Shown here piece after piece: positions 1-7,194 of a DNA stretch of 43,194 bases (the first letter of the stretch is position 1; each line of letters starts with the position of its first letter). The stretch spans positions 1-43,194 of the forward strand of contig NZ_VEXQ01000026.1 of assembly GCF_006376615.1 (NCBI RefSeq). The letters are read 5' to 3'. A model generated the notes under the pieces. It searched no databases, was not told where the DNA came from, and saw only the letters and a program-made list of their open reading frames with translations. A program made the translations under genes and the position numbers. The stretch is from Buttiauxella sp. B2. Lineage in GTDB: Bacteria; Pseudomonadota; Gammaproteobacteria; Enterobacterales; Enterobacteriaceae.

Positions 1-547
1 AGAGTTAGCTCAAAACGCTATCTATATACGTGGCGGTGGGAATAAACATTTATGGTTTCATAACGCATCAGGCGAGGAAGTGGGGCTAGTCTATGCCTCA
101 GATGATAAAACCCTACATCTGCGGGCCGGACAGGGGCCATCAGTAGATATCCAGTCTGATGGACATGTTACTGTAAATGGTTATCTTGGTGCTACACAGG
201 ATATTTACTCAGGACGAAATATCAGCAGCGCGGGCTTAATTCAGGCGGGCAATGGATTATACGATACGCCAGGGGTACGCGTGTATTCCCCAAACAACAT
301 ACCACCGCAGCAGGATTTAAGCCCATATGCAACCCAAAGTTGGGTTGCAGCGAACTTCCTTCAAGCTGGTATACGACTTGCTTCAGTAGGGACTGCAAAT
401 AATGGGAATAATAACGATGCATTTGCATATGCACCTAATGGGGCAATGGTAACCGCAGTACAACAAAAAAGTGATTACACATCGATTCAATACCGTTATG
501 TTCAATACGACATCAATGGAAACTGGATTACAGCATGGGTGGCATAA
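1..547 (+). CDS. Phage tail fibre protein, C-terminal part (5' end outside window)
   Basis: The reading frame is open from base 2 to the TAA at 545-547, so only the last 181 or so residues are present. A GTG at 80 is in frame, but the open frame continues upstream of it with fibre-like sequence (repeated IYIRGGGN / LWFHNASGEE patterns), so GTG 80 is not a real start. The Gly/Asn-rich, beta-rich composition with short repeated motifs, and a following gene of the tail fibre assembly family, identify it as the distal end of a side-tail or tail fibre. The distal end is normally the receptor-binding part. Its stop overlaps the next start (TAATG), which indicates translational coupling. The family call is inference from context and composition; no enzymatic motif is visible. 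Confidence 0.75.
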   Translation, partial: ELAQNAIYIRGGGNKHLWFHNASGEEVGLVYASDDKTLHLRAGQGPSVDIQSDGHVTVNGYLGATQDIYSGRNISSAGLIQAGNGLYDTPGVRVYSPNNIPPQQDLSPYATQSWVAANFLQAGIRLASVGTANNGNNNDAFAYAPNGAMVTAVQQKSDYTSIQYRYVQYDINGNWITAWVA

Positions 548-1149
548 TGAAATCTGGAATTTTTAAACAATACGATCCTATGGAAACAATGAGGGAGTTA
601 TCAGCTGATCAAGTTCGTATGCTGTCTTCCGAGGAAATGGATTTATATTATGTGGCATTATCACCTGGGGTTTACTTTCCTTTCTTGAGAGATGAGCAAG
701 GTAATGAATGGTACAAATGGTTAAAGACGCTATCATCTGAAACGTTGAAGGTATCATACGCTCCTGAAACAGGAGAAATTATCCATTTCTCATTTGATGC
801 CAGTGCAATATTCCCCATTAACCAAATTGTCGTAGAAGTGAAAAAAGAAACCATACCAGAGGATTTTAAAAATGCAGGAGACACAGCCCTTGGTGGAGGG
901 TTTATTTATAAGGATGGGGGAATTACAGCAGCACCAATCGATAATGTAGCGGTGGCTGATATTAAAAGGCGGAAACTTCTTGCAGAGGCAACTGCCACGA
1001 TAGCACCTCTTCAGGATGCTGTAGATTTAGGAGTGGCCACTGATGAAGAAATTGCATCACTGAGAAACTGGAAAAAACACCGAGTGCTGTTGAGTCGGGT
1101 TGATATTAGTGCAGCTCCGAATATCAACTGGCCGGTTAGTTCTGTATAG
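547..1149 (+). CDS. Tail fibre assembly protein (Tfa-like chaperone)
   Basis: This 200-residue protein belongs to the caudoviral tail fibre assembly family. These proteins help fold or trimerise the fibre encoded just upstream. The C-terminal part (AEATATIAPLQDAVDLG, then ATDEEIASLRNWKKHRVLL, then a final NINWP) is the family hallmark. I chose ATG 547 because it overlaps the fibre stop codon and has a purine-rich GGGTGG ribosome binding site five bases upstream. A start four codons earlier at 535 is possible but would put the start inside that site. It is convergent with the glycosyltransferase gene, with a single base between the two stop codons. Tail genes next to the attachment site fit the layout of a lambda-like prophage. 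Confidence 0.88.
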   Translation: MKSGIFKQYDPMETMRELSADQVRMLSSEEMDLYYVALSPGVYFPFLRDEQGNEWYKWLKTLSSETLKVSYAPETGEIIHFSFDASAIFPINQIVVEVKKETIPEDFKNAGDTALGGGFIYKDGGITAAPIDNVAVADIKRRKLLAEATATIAPLQDAVDLGVATDEEIASLRNWKKHRVLLSRVDISAAPNINWPVSSV

Positions 1150-1150
1150 G

Positions 1151-2119
1151 CTATTTATTTCTAATAGCCAGTATAAGTCTGAAATAAATTGGTAAAAAAT
1201 AGATCTGAATTCGCTTTGTGATTTTAAAATTACGTATGAAAAACATTAGTGACTTTCTAATAAGTGATACATCCGCTGGTGTTATTTCATGATGTTTGTT
1301 GTTTACCATTAAATATTTGATAAGGTTATATGCTCTATGCACTGTTGGGTATATAACCGATTTCAATTCTTTGGGGTCTCTGCACTCTGAAACTATATTT
1401 ACATACTCACTTAGCACATAAGATAAATCAGGGATGTCTTTTTTTCTAAATGTCTGTGTAATGCTATTTTTATGGAATCTATACCATACTAATGATTCTT
1501 TAACCCCAATGATTCTTGTGCTTTTGATGTATAGCTTCGGTATGGTGACCATATCTTCATAAAGCCGATTCTCGGGAAAAGAGATATTACTGAAAAGTGA
1601 TTTTTTGAATACTCTAGTCCATGGGTACCACTTGCACTTCCTGAATACTGGACTCAATGCGTTGTAGTTATAAACCTCAATCTCGCCTGTTACTGAACAG
1701 GTATCTATATATTCCACGATGTTATCAGTACTTCCTTCAAACTGACTCCCGTTAAACTCTATAATGTCAAAATTTCTATTGTTAATTATATCAGGTACAA
1801 TGCTCCAAAATTTATCGGAGTAGAAATCATCCGCATCAAGAAAGCAGATGTATTCGCCTCTGGAATGTTCTATTCCGGTGTTTCGTGCTACAGAAACGCC
1901 TTTGTTTTCCTGGTCTATCAGTGTGGTATTTGTTCCAGGAAAGCCAGCCAATACTTTCTCGATAACTTTGAAGCTATCATCGGTTGAGCCATCATTAACT
2001 ATGATGACTTCAATAGAGTTCCTAGCGTGTTGAATGACTGATAGCAAACATTCTTCAATATATTCCGATGAATTATAACATGGGATTATAATGCTCAATT
2101 TAATGTTATTACGATCCAT
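1151..2119 (-). CDS. Family 2 glycosyltransferase, prophage cargo gene
   Basis: A 322-residue GT-A fold glycosyltransferase. The N-terminal segment SIIIPCYNSSEYIEECL is the nucleotide-sugar binding start of family 2 enzymes. It is followed by VIIVNDGSTDDS, the conserved ARNTGI, and the metal-binding DxD in FLDADDF near residue 97. No clear transmembrane segment is visible, so it is probably cytosolic or peripheral. An AAGGA ribosome binding site sits just upstream, overlapping the preceding gene's stop, so it is likely co-transcribed with the small HTH-like gene. It is clearly more AT-rich than the backbone genes and lies outside the phage structural operon in the opposite orientation, as expected for a lysogenic conversion (moron) gene. 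Modification of a surface glycan such as O-antigen is a reasonable inference; donor and acceptor cannot be read from the sequence. Confidence 0.88.
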   Translation of the reverse strand: MDRNNIKLSIIIPCYNSSEYIEECLLSVIQHARNSIEVIIVNDGSTDDSFKVIEKVLAGFPGTNTTLIDQENKGVSVARNTGIEHSRGEYICFLDADDFYSDKFWSIVPDIINNRNFDIIEFNGSQFEGSTDNIVEYIDTCSVTGEIEVYNYNALSPVFRKCKWYPWTRVFKKSLFSNISFPENRLYEDMVTIPKLYIKSTRIIGVKESLVWYRFHKNSITQTFRKKDIPDLSYVLSEYVNIVSECRDPKELKSVIYPTVHRAYNLIKYLMVNNKHHEITPADVSLIRKSLMFFIRNFKITKRIQIYFLPIYFRLILAIRNK

Positions 2120-2130
2120 TAATAAAATCC

Positions 2131-2391
2131 TTAGAATGAAGCCCCGATCTCTTTCATTTTGTCTAATACGCGGTCGAGTTCATTTTTACTCAACACTTGC
2201 TGTGCGGCCATGTAGAACAGAATATGAGGCGACATTGCGCGAGGGCTTTCACCTCCTGTGTACTTCCTCCACTGGCTGTTGCTGGCAACTCCTGCAAGGT
2301 CAGCCATCTGGTTACCTGTGTAACCGAGAGTTTCTTTTAGACGGTTTAAATCGTCTGCTGTCGGTGGAGTGTAATTGTCGATTAATCGCAT
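2131..2391 (-). CDS. Small phage HTH-like protein (putative regulator)
   Basis: An 86-residue protein whose middle section (LKETLGYTGNQMADLAGVASNSQWRKY) looks like a helix-turn-helix of the XRE type, with the helix-2/helix-3 pattern NQMADLAGVASNSQWRKY. The C-terminal third looks helical. It resembles small regulator-like proteins I associate with tail-end regions of enterobacterial prophages; that comparison is from memory and untested. The start has a good AGGTG ribosome binding site six bases upstream. It is followed after 11 bp by the glycosyltransferase gene. A terminator lies just upstream of the start, so it needs either its own promoter, which I could not identify, or read-through. What it regulates is unknown. 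Confidence 0.7.
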   Translation of the reverse strand: MRLIDNYTPPTADDLNRLKETLGYTGNQMADLAGVASNSQWRKYTGGESPRAMSPHILFYMAAQQVLSKNELDRVLDKMKEIGASF

Positions 2392-2402
2392 GGTTCACCT
2401 GT

Positions 2403-2425
2403 CAAAAAGCCCCTTTCGGGGCTTC
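2403..2425 (-). terminator. Rho-independent terminator downstream of the 57-aa gene
   Basis: Read on the minus strand, a GC-rich stem (AAGCCCC / GGGGCTT, GAAA tetraloop) is followed by TTTTTG. It sits four bases after the stop of the small membrane protein gene and just before the HTH-like gene, so it splits the leftward transcription unit. Confidence 0.85.
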
Positions 2426-2428
2426 CTA

Positions 2429-2602
2429 TTAAACTAGTTTGATGAGAAGGGTTGTCACTGTAGCTACTGCGCCAATCAGCCCTGTCGCTAATGCTACCGG
2501 ATACCACATCGTTTCCCTGTTAATCTTTGCTGTTTCCGCCATCAGTTTGGCAATTTCAGCATGGATTTTTTCAAGTTCTGCTGTGGTCATGTCATTTATC
2601 AT
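2429..2602 (-). CDS. Small phage membrane protein, 57 aa
   Basis: This gene is only 57 codons long. The product begins MINDMTTAELEKIHAEIAKL, a charged heptad-like helix, and ends with one hydrophobic stretch (about residues 33-56, YPVALATGLIGAVATVTTLL). This is an N-in or N-out single-span membrane protein with a short coiled coil. Support for it being real: a strong AAGGAAG ribosome binding site six bases before ATG 2602, a consensus-like promoter 50-80 bp upstream, and a rho-independent terminator four bases after the stop. An internal ATG four codons downstream is an alternative start. Small proteins of this build occur in many lambdoid prophages. No function can be assigned; roles in superinfection exclusion or membrane stress are only guesses. 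Confidence 0.75.
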   Translation of the reverse strand: MINDMTTAELEKIHAEIAKLMAETAKINRETMWYPVALATGLIGAVATVTTLLIKLV

Positions 2603-2656
2603 CTCATTCTTCCTTTCGGGGTTGGGCTGCGGCCTTTCCGCTACCTCATGTGATAA

Positions 2657-2685
2657 ATAATAGCCCCTTTGGTGCTAATTGGCAA
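2657..2685 (-). promoter_or_regulatory. Sigma-70 promoter for the 57-aa gene
   Basis: On the minus strand, -35 TTGCCA (2680-2685) and -10 TATTAT (2657-2662) are separated by exactly 17 bp. Transcription would start near 2650, about 50 bases before the start codon. The spacer and -10 edge contain an imperfect palindrome (TAGCCCC TTT GGTGCTA, 2661-2677, one mismatch per arm pair) that could be an operator. Confidence 0.65.
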
Positions 2686-2712
2686 GAGGGAATTATCCTT
2701 TTAGCACTTTTA

Positions 2713-2946
2713 CTACCGCCAGTTACACTTACCCTGCCGGACAGCTTCCATAATCGCCTTTCCGGAGGTTTCATATTCTGGCAGGGACAGGACAATCCAT
2801 TCCCTGCGCCGAAACTCCAGAAGGCAGCAGCGAGTTCCTGATGTGCTTTTGATAGCAAATGTTCGAATGTCGTTAGACGGCGCCGGGAGCTTTTCCCCAG
2901 GGCGCGGGAAGTAAATTCTCACTCCGCCAATGATCATGTTGTCCAT
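2713..2946 (-). CDS. Hypothetical phage protein, 77 aa
   Basis: A 77-residue ORF beginning five bases after the stop of the DinI-like gene on the same strand. The spacing suggests an SOS-controlled two-gene unit, with translation coupled to dinI. The sequence MDNMIIGGVRIYFPRPGEKL is not recognised. The protein is basic, has two adjacent cysteines (TRCCLLEF) and an RRREW motif. Two start codons, at 2946 and 2937, are possible, and neither has a strong ribosome binding site. It is preferred over the overlapping 70-residue ORF at 2646-2858 on the same strand because it abuts dinI and leaves the downstream promoter outside coding sequence. Confidence 0.5.
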   Translation of the reverse strand: MDNMIIGGVRIYFPRPGEKLPAPSNDIRTFAIKSTSGTRCCLLEFRRREWIVLSLPEYETSGKAIMEAVRQGKCNWR

Positions 2947-2951
2947 AGGCG

Positions 2952-3191
2952 CTACTCGCTAACGAGCCAGAACTCGGCCTCGTCAAACATCTCTTCAACT
3001 AACCGGTTAATCTTTTCTTTTTCGGTCTTCGTGCAGTCACTGTTTACTGCGTTGGCTTGCATCGGTTTGACACGCACATCAGCAGCAGGAAATATTCCAT
3101 GCACTCGTTTCGTCAGTTCTGACAGGATAATTTCTTTTGCGCCAGGCAGACCTTCCACATTGCGTTTGTCATAAACGAGTTCAACGTACAT
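2952..3191 (-). CDS. DinI-like family protein (prophage SOS modulator)
   Basis: A 79-residue protein (from ATG 3191) matching the DinI family along its whole length. It starts MYVELVYDKRNVEGLPGA, has the middle helix EIILSELTKRVHGIFP and ends EEMFDEAEFWLVSE, close to the acidic tail ending FVSE of E. coli DinI. That acidic C-terminal helix mimics DNA and binds RecA, changing filament stability and LexA or repressor cleavage. An in-frame TTG four codons earlier was rejected because the GGAG ribosome binding site lies between it and the ATG. A LexA box lies about 20 bp upstream, so expression should be SOS-induced. Phage-borne copies may tune prophage induction; that is family knowledge and was not shown here. 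Confidence 0.85.
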   Translation of the reverse strand: MYVELVYDKRNVEGLPGAKEIILSELTKRVHGIFPAADVRVKPMQANAVNSDCTKTEKEKINRLVEEMFDEAEFWLVSE

Positions 3192-3211
3192 GTTACTCTC
3201 CAATAATTTAA

Positions 3212-3227
3212 CTGTGTTTTTATACAG
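3212..3227 (-). promoter_or_regulatory. LexA (SOS) box upstream of the DinI-like gene
   Basis: CTGT-N8-ACAG with all eight conserved bases (CTGTATAAAAACACAG on the minus strand), flanked by TA on the 5' side as in strong SOS boxes. It ends about 20 bases before the dinI-like start, close enough to overlap its promoter. Confidence 0.9.
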
Positions 3228-3264
3228 TAATAATTATTTGGGATTTGGGCAAGCCCCAGAAACG

Positions 3265-3289
3265 AAAAAACCCGCACAAGGCGGGTTTC
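3265..3289 (-). terminator. Rho-independent terminator downstream of ssrA / prophage junction
   Basis: On the minus strand, AACCCGC / GCGGGTT with a short loop is followed by six T residues. It lies about 130 bases beyond the mature 3' end of tmRNA. If the prophage end begins at the ssrA 3' end, this is a phage-supplied terminator that now ends ssrA transcripts. Confidence 0.8.
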
Positions 3290-3307
3290 TTCTGAGACTC
3301 CGGAGCC

Positions 3308-3331
3308 GCGTATCTTTTGCGTATCCTTTTT
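3308..3331. repeat. Tandem GCGTATC repeats next to the attachment site
   Basis: GCGTATC followed by four or five pyrimidines occurs twice (3308 and 3319), exactly 11 bp apart, about one helical turn. It lies about 90 bp from the ssrA 3' end on the prophage side. The position and helical spacing are like integrase arm-type sites, but this is an inference. Confidence 0.4.
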
Positions 3332-3418
3332 AGTCCCGTTTGTGTCTCGACAGTGTCCGGTCTGGAGCCGTAACATCATGTTTATCAAGGTGTAGTCCTT
3401 GCACTGTCCTATCCTAAG

Positions 3419-3782
3419 TGGTGGAGCTGGCGGGAGTTGAACCCGCGTCCGAAATTACTAGACCGTCGGTACTACATGCTTAGTCATATCTTTACATTCG
3501 CCGGGCAACTGCGGATAGACACGCCATTACCAAACTATCCTGATTAGTTTTAGTGCTTCAACCCCAGGCAAGGTTTACACACGATCTCTTTTGGGTTTGA
3601 CTTCTCTTGATCCCCGTCTTAAGAGCGGAAGCTAGGGAGAGAAGGCTCTAAGCAGGGTATTAAGCTGCTAGTGCGTAGTTTTCGTCGTTTGCGACTATTT
3701 TTTTGCGGCTTTTTACGAGGCAAACCGCCCCTCGGCATGCACCTTGGGTTTCGCGAATCCCGTCGAATCCAGAATCAGCCCC
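3419..3782 (-). ncRNA. ssrA: tmRNA (transfer-messenger RNA)
   Basis: This is the 364-base mature tmRNA read on the minus strand. The 5' end is GGGGCTGATTCTGGATTCGA and the 3' end is the tRNA-like T arm GGTTCAACTCCCGCC with the encoded GCTCCACCA. The resume codon GCA starts at 3692 and the tag ORF (3692-3660) reads ANDENYALAA, identical to the E. coli tag. With SmpB it rescues stalled ribosomes and marks the unfinished protein for proteolysis. The 3' end doubles as a phage attachment site: prophage sequence begins directly beyond it, and the gene remains intact. Unlike E. coli, the bap locus separates it from smpB. Confidence 0.98.
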
Positions 3783-3796
3783 ACAAGTGTTTTGTA

Positions 3797-3802
3797 AGTA
3801 TA
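3797..3802 (-). promoter_or_regulatory. Probable ssrA promoter -10 element
   Basis: TATACT on the minus strand, placed so that transcription would start about seven bases before the mature tmRNA 5' end, which is where the E. coli precursor begins. I see no good -35. Only 57 bp separate the bapD stop from mature ssrA, and no terminator is visible there. Confidence 0.55.
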
Positions 3803-3839
3803 ACAGAGTTGTAGCACCACTTACTACCCCTCAGCCTTG

Positions 3840-5030
3840 TTAACGTTCGCGCAGCGCTTCACGGGCGCGATTGAACGGTTTAATCAGGTAATCGACGATG
3901 GTTTTTTGCCCGGTTTTGATGTCAACGGTGGCGACCATCCCTGGCGAAATAGAGAAATGATACCCAGATTTGTTCACCAGATAATCCTGATGGGTGCGGA
4001 TAAATACCCGGTAATAAACGATTTCGGGTTTAACTTTGTCCTGAATCGTGTCGGGGGAGATGGTTTCCACTTCACCTTCAAGGCCGCCGTAAATGGCGTA
4101 ATCATAGGCAGTGACTTTCACCAATGCGCGCTGTCCTGGGTGGATAAAAGCGATATCGCGCGGGGAGAGGCGAGCTTCAATCAATAGATGGTCATCAACC
4201 GGTACGATTTCCATCATTTCGCCGTTGGGTGGGATTACACCTCCAATAGTAGTCACCTGAATATTCTTCACAATACCGCGCATGGGTGAACGCACAGTCA
4301 TGCGGGACACGGAATCCTCACGGCCTTTGATAATCGCCGAAAGCATGTCCACTTCGGCGTTAGCTTTGGAAAGCTCTTCGCGCGCTTGCACGTAATACTG
4401 TGAGCGTAGATCAGTAATTTTTAGCTGCAGGTCGCTTTTCTGTCTCTGCAGACGCAGCACTTCTACATGGCTTGCGGCGCCACTTTTTGCCAGGCGCTGG
4501 GTTATCTCCAGCTCTTTGTTGACCGATACCAGCGCGTCTTTTATATCGGATGCTGAGTCATTGAGCTGTGCGCGGCGGCTTTTATAGAGCCGCGTTTCGG
4601 AGGCGGTTAAATCCGACCACGCTGTCAGTGAGTCGGGGAAAACAAGCTGAAGATCGTTCACTTCCGCGTTAAGCCGCACGCTGGAAGCGAGTGATGCGCG
4701 ATAACGTGCAGAACTCTCGCCAACGTTGGATTCGGAACGGGTAGGGTCGAGACGTGCGACGATTTGCCCCGCTTCAACTTTGTCCCCCTCATGTACCAGT
4801 ACTTCGGTGACAATACCGCCGTCGAGGGATTGCAGCACCTGTTCGCGCGAGCTGGGGACGACTTTCCCTGTGCCGGTTGAGACTTCATCAAGCTTGCCAA
4901 ACCATGCCCAGATACCGAGTAAAATAAAGAGTATGACGCTGATGGTGATAATACGGCTGGCTCCCGAGAATTCATTTTCACGCTGAATATCAGGGTCGTC
5001 GATGGCGACATCACGCTGACTGATTTTCAT
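3840..5030 (-). CDS. bapD: HlyD-family periplasmic adaptor of the adhesin secretion system
   Basis: A 396-residue membrane fusion protein. It has a short cytosolic N-terminus, one membrane span (about residues 27-44, IITISVILFILLGIWAWF), then a biotinyl-lipoyl half (GKVVPSSREQVLQSLDGGIV), a long coiled-coil hairpin (about residues 100-250), the second lipoyl half (RSPMRGIVKNIQV) and a C-terminal beta barrel ending near FNRAREALRER. It would link the ABC transporter in the inner membrane to the TolC-like channel to make a one-step export path for the giant adhesin. It overlaps the ABC transporter gene by 20 bases, with GGTGG before ATG 5030, so the two are translationally coupled. The symbol follows the Salmonella bapABCD naming, from the locus position and gene order. 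Confidence 0.9.
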   Translation of the reverse strand: MKISQRDVAIDDPDIQRENEFSGASRIITISVILFILLGIWAWFGKLDEVSTGTGKVVPSSREQVLQSLDGGIVTEVLVHEGDKVEAGQIVARLDPTRSESNVGESSARYRASLASSVRLNAEVNDLQLVFPDSLTAWSDLTASETRLYKSRRAQLNDSASDIKDALVSVNKELEITQRLAKSGAASHVEVLRLQRQKSDLQLKITDLRSQYYVQAREELSKANAEVDMLSAIIKGREDSVSRMTVRSPMRGIVKNIQVTTIGGVIPPNGEMMEIVPVDDHLLIEARLSPRDIAFIHPGQRALVKVTAYDYAIYGGLEGEVETISPDTIQDKVKPEIVYYRVFIRTHQDYLVNKSGYHFSISPGMVATVDIKTGQKTIVDYLIKPFNRAREALRER

Positions 5031-7194
5031 TTTTCCACCCCCGTTCGTTTGCCTGTGCAGCCGCGCGGCTGTTACTCAGCGCTTGCGCCTTCGGTGCATC
5101 CATCACCAGTTGCCCATCCTTCAGAACCAGCACACGTTCCACCAGTTCGAGCATTGGTAGCCGGTGTGTGGCGACAATCAATGTGCGGTTACCAAGCCAT
5201 TGCCCCAGGCGCTGGATAAATTCGCGTTCGGTGTGGTCATCCAGTGAAGCGGTGGGTTCATCAAGCAATACAATATTGGGGGCGCGCAGCAGCATACGGG
5301 CCAGCAAGATGGACTGTCGTTGCCCGCCCGATAGCCCAGCGCCACCTTCCATAATGCCGTGGTCGAGCCCTTTCGGTAGGTGCTTCACAAAGTTGCCCGC
5401 GCCGCTTATCTCAAGCACTTCGAAAATGGATTCATCGCTGGCATGTGGTGCTCCCAACGTCAGATTTTCGCGCAGGGTGCCATAAAACAGGCGGGCGTTT
5501 TGGCTGAGGAAACCGATATTGCGCCGCAGATCGGCCATATCAATTTGCGTCATGCTCAGGTTGTCGAGACGTACATCGCCACTCACCAAATCTACGCCGC
5601 CCGCTAAAGCCTGTAGTAGTGTCGATTTGCCCGCACCATTGCGTCCGAGCACCGCGATTCGTTCACCTTGCAGTATTTCCAGACGGGTGATGCGCAGAGG
5701 AATTATCTGATCGTCGCTGTGGTAGCGAAATTGTGCATTTTCAAAGAGATAGTGGCCGTGAAAAATGTCCTGATGAACCAGGCTTTCATCGCGCTGAGTT
5801 TCGACTGGCAACTGCATAATGCTGTCCAGTCCTTGCTTCGCCGCTTTGACTTGCTGCCACCGTGCCAGCACGCCGCACAAGTTTGCCATCGGCGCAATCA
5901 TGCGGGACGCCAACATGGAGGCGGCAACCATTGCACCGGTTGTCATGTCACCTTCAATCACCAGCGGCGCGCCAAATAAAATCACCGCCGCATACACCAG
6001 GCTTTGAATAGTCATCCCCCAACTGATAAGCCCTTGCGTCAGTTGGCGGGTGCGCAGGCCGGACTCAGCGGTAATGCGGATGTAACTGTTCCATTGTTGC
6101 AAAAAGCGATTTTCCGCCTGCATCAGCTTGATATCTTCCAGCCCTTGCACGCTCTCGACCAACACCGCATTGCGTAACGTGGCTTCATGTGCGGACTGGT
6201 TGGCAAGCATGGCCAGTTTCTTTTGCAGTAGAAGGCCAGGCAACACCATCAGGACGGCAGCGACGGGGGCAATCCAGGCCAATTGCGGGGCGATGATCGC
6301 AAGAACGAGGATAAACATGAAAAAGAAGGGTAAATCGACGATCGTTGAGATCGTCGATGAAGTGATCATTTCGCGGATCTGTTCCAGTTCGCGAAGCTGG
6401 GAAATAAAGCTGCCAGTGGATCGGGGGACAGCGCTGTTACGCAAACGTAAAGCATGGCTGAATACGCGATCTGAAACGCGCATATCCGCCCGTTTGCCAA
6501 GCACATCCATAATATGGCCACGCGCCACGCGCAGCAGAAAACCAAAGATCACCGCCAGCATTACGCCTGAAGCGAGTACGTAGAGCGTGGGGTATGACTG
6601 CGCCGGGATCACCCGATCATAGACCTGCATTGAGAAAAGAATGCCAGAAAGCGAAAGGACATTGACCAAAAACGCTGCCAGCATTACCGGGCCGTAGGGC
6701 CGCCAGTCCCGCATCACCAACTGCTTCAGCCAGTCTGGGCTAAAGCGTGAAATATAAGCGTCTACGCGGCTGTCTTTTAGCGCAGAAAGCGGGCGTAACG
6801 CAGCAACGAAGCGGATTTCTGGCAGGAGTTCGCTGAGTGCTACGCGGTTGGTTTGGCGCCCATCATCGATAACGCATATATCCACGGTATCTTCGCCGTC
6901 AAAATGCTCGATAACCGCCAGTTGCCCGCTTTTTAAGTCCACAACCACCGGAAGCCGCCATTGTGAAATCGCAAGCTCAGGAGCGCTTAACAGATGAAAA
7001 GAGAGCCCCGCCTGGCGCGATAACTGCGTAAGCGCAGAAAGCAGACCTTTATCTTTAAACCACGGGGCGTTAGCCTGAATCGCGCCAGGCGAGCAGACGA
7101 CTCGATAATGGGCGGCGACATGGCTGATAGCCTGTGCCCAGTTGCTCAGCGCTTGCTCGGTAAGTAACTCATCAACAGGAGGAATGTTGCTCAT
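5011..7194 (-). CDS. bapC: LapB/BapC-type type I secretion ABC transporter
   Basis: A 727-residue half-transporter with fused domains. Residues 1-150 are a C39-peptidase-like domain without a recognisable catalytic Q..DCG motif, so it should bind substrate but not cleave it, as in HlyB and LapB. The membrane domain spans about 160-440. The nucleotide-binding domain has Walker A GRNGAGKST (517-525), signature LSGGQ (621-625), Walker B IVLLDE (641-646) and the switch His677. It powers export of the adhesin across both membranes with the adaptor and the outer-membrane channel. Its start overlaps the preceding TolC-like gene by four bases (ATGA) and its end overlaps the adaptor gene, so the three secretion genes form one tight unit. 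Assigned by domain order and neighbourhood. Confidence 0.93.
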   Translation of the reverse strand: MSNIPPVDELLTEQALSNWAQAISHVAAHYRVVCSPGAIQANAPWFKDKGLLSALTQLSRQAGLSFHLLSAPELAISQWRLPVVVDLKSGQLAVIEHFDGEDTVDICVIDDGRQTNRVALSELLPEIRFVAALRPLSALKDSRVDAYISRFSPDWLKQLVMRDWRPYGPVMLAAFLVNVLSLSGILFSMQVYDRVIPAQSYPTLYVLASGVMLAVIFGFLLRVARGHIMDVLGKRADMRVSDRVFSHALRLRNSAVPRSTGSFISQLRELEQIREMITSSTISTIVDLPFFFMFILVLAIIAPQLAWIAPVAAVLMVLPGLLLQKKLAMLANQSAHEATLRNAVLVESVQGLEDIKLMQAENRFLQQWNSYIRITAESGLRTRQLTQGLISWGMTIQSLVYAAVILFGAPLVIEGDMTTGAMVAASMLASRMIAPMANLCGVLARWQQVKAAKQGLDSIMQLPVETQRDESLVHQDIFHGHYLFENAQFRYHSDDQIIPLRITRLEILQGERIAVLGRNGAGKSTLLQALAGGVDLVSGDVRLDNLSMTQIDMADLRRNIGFLSQNARLFYGTLRENLTLGAPHASDESIFEVLEISGAGNFVKHLPKGLDHGIMEGGAGLSGGQRQSILLARMLLRAPNIVLLDEPTASLDDHTEREFIQRLGQWLGNRTLIVATHRLPMLELVERVLVLKDGQLVMDAPKAQALSNSRAAAQANERGWKNENQSA

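Noticed and set aside
2439-2660. Plus-strand 73-codon hydrophobic ORF
   Set aside because: It lies opposite the well-supported 57-aa membrane protein gene and only looks hydrophobic as its complement.
2646-2858. 70-codon minus-strand ORF overlapping the 77-codon hypothetical gene
   Set aside because: It overlaps most of the 77-codon ORF, has no good ribosome binding site, and would extend across the promoter of the 57-aa gene.
3113-3388. 91-codon minus-strand ORF
   Set aside because: It runs through the LexA box, the DinI-like gene start and the terminator, and resembles no family.
3837-4187. 116-codon plus-strand ORF opposite bapD
   Set aside because: It is a mirror frame of the HlyD-like gene with no independent support.
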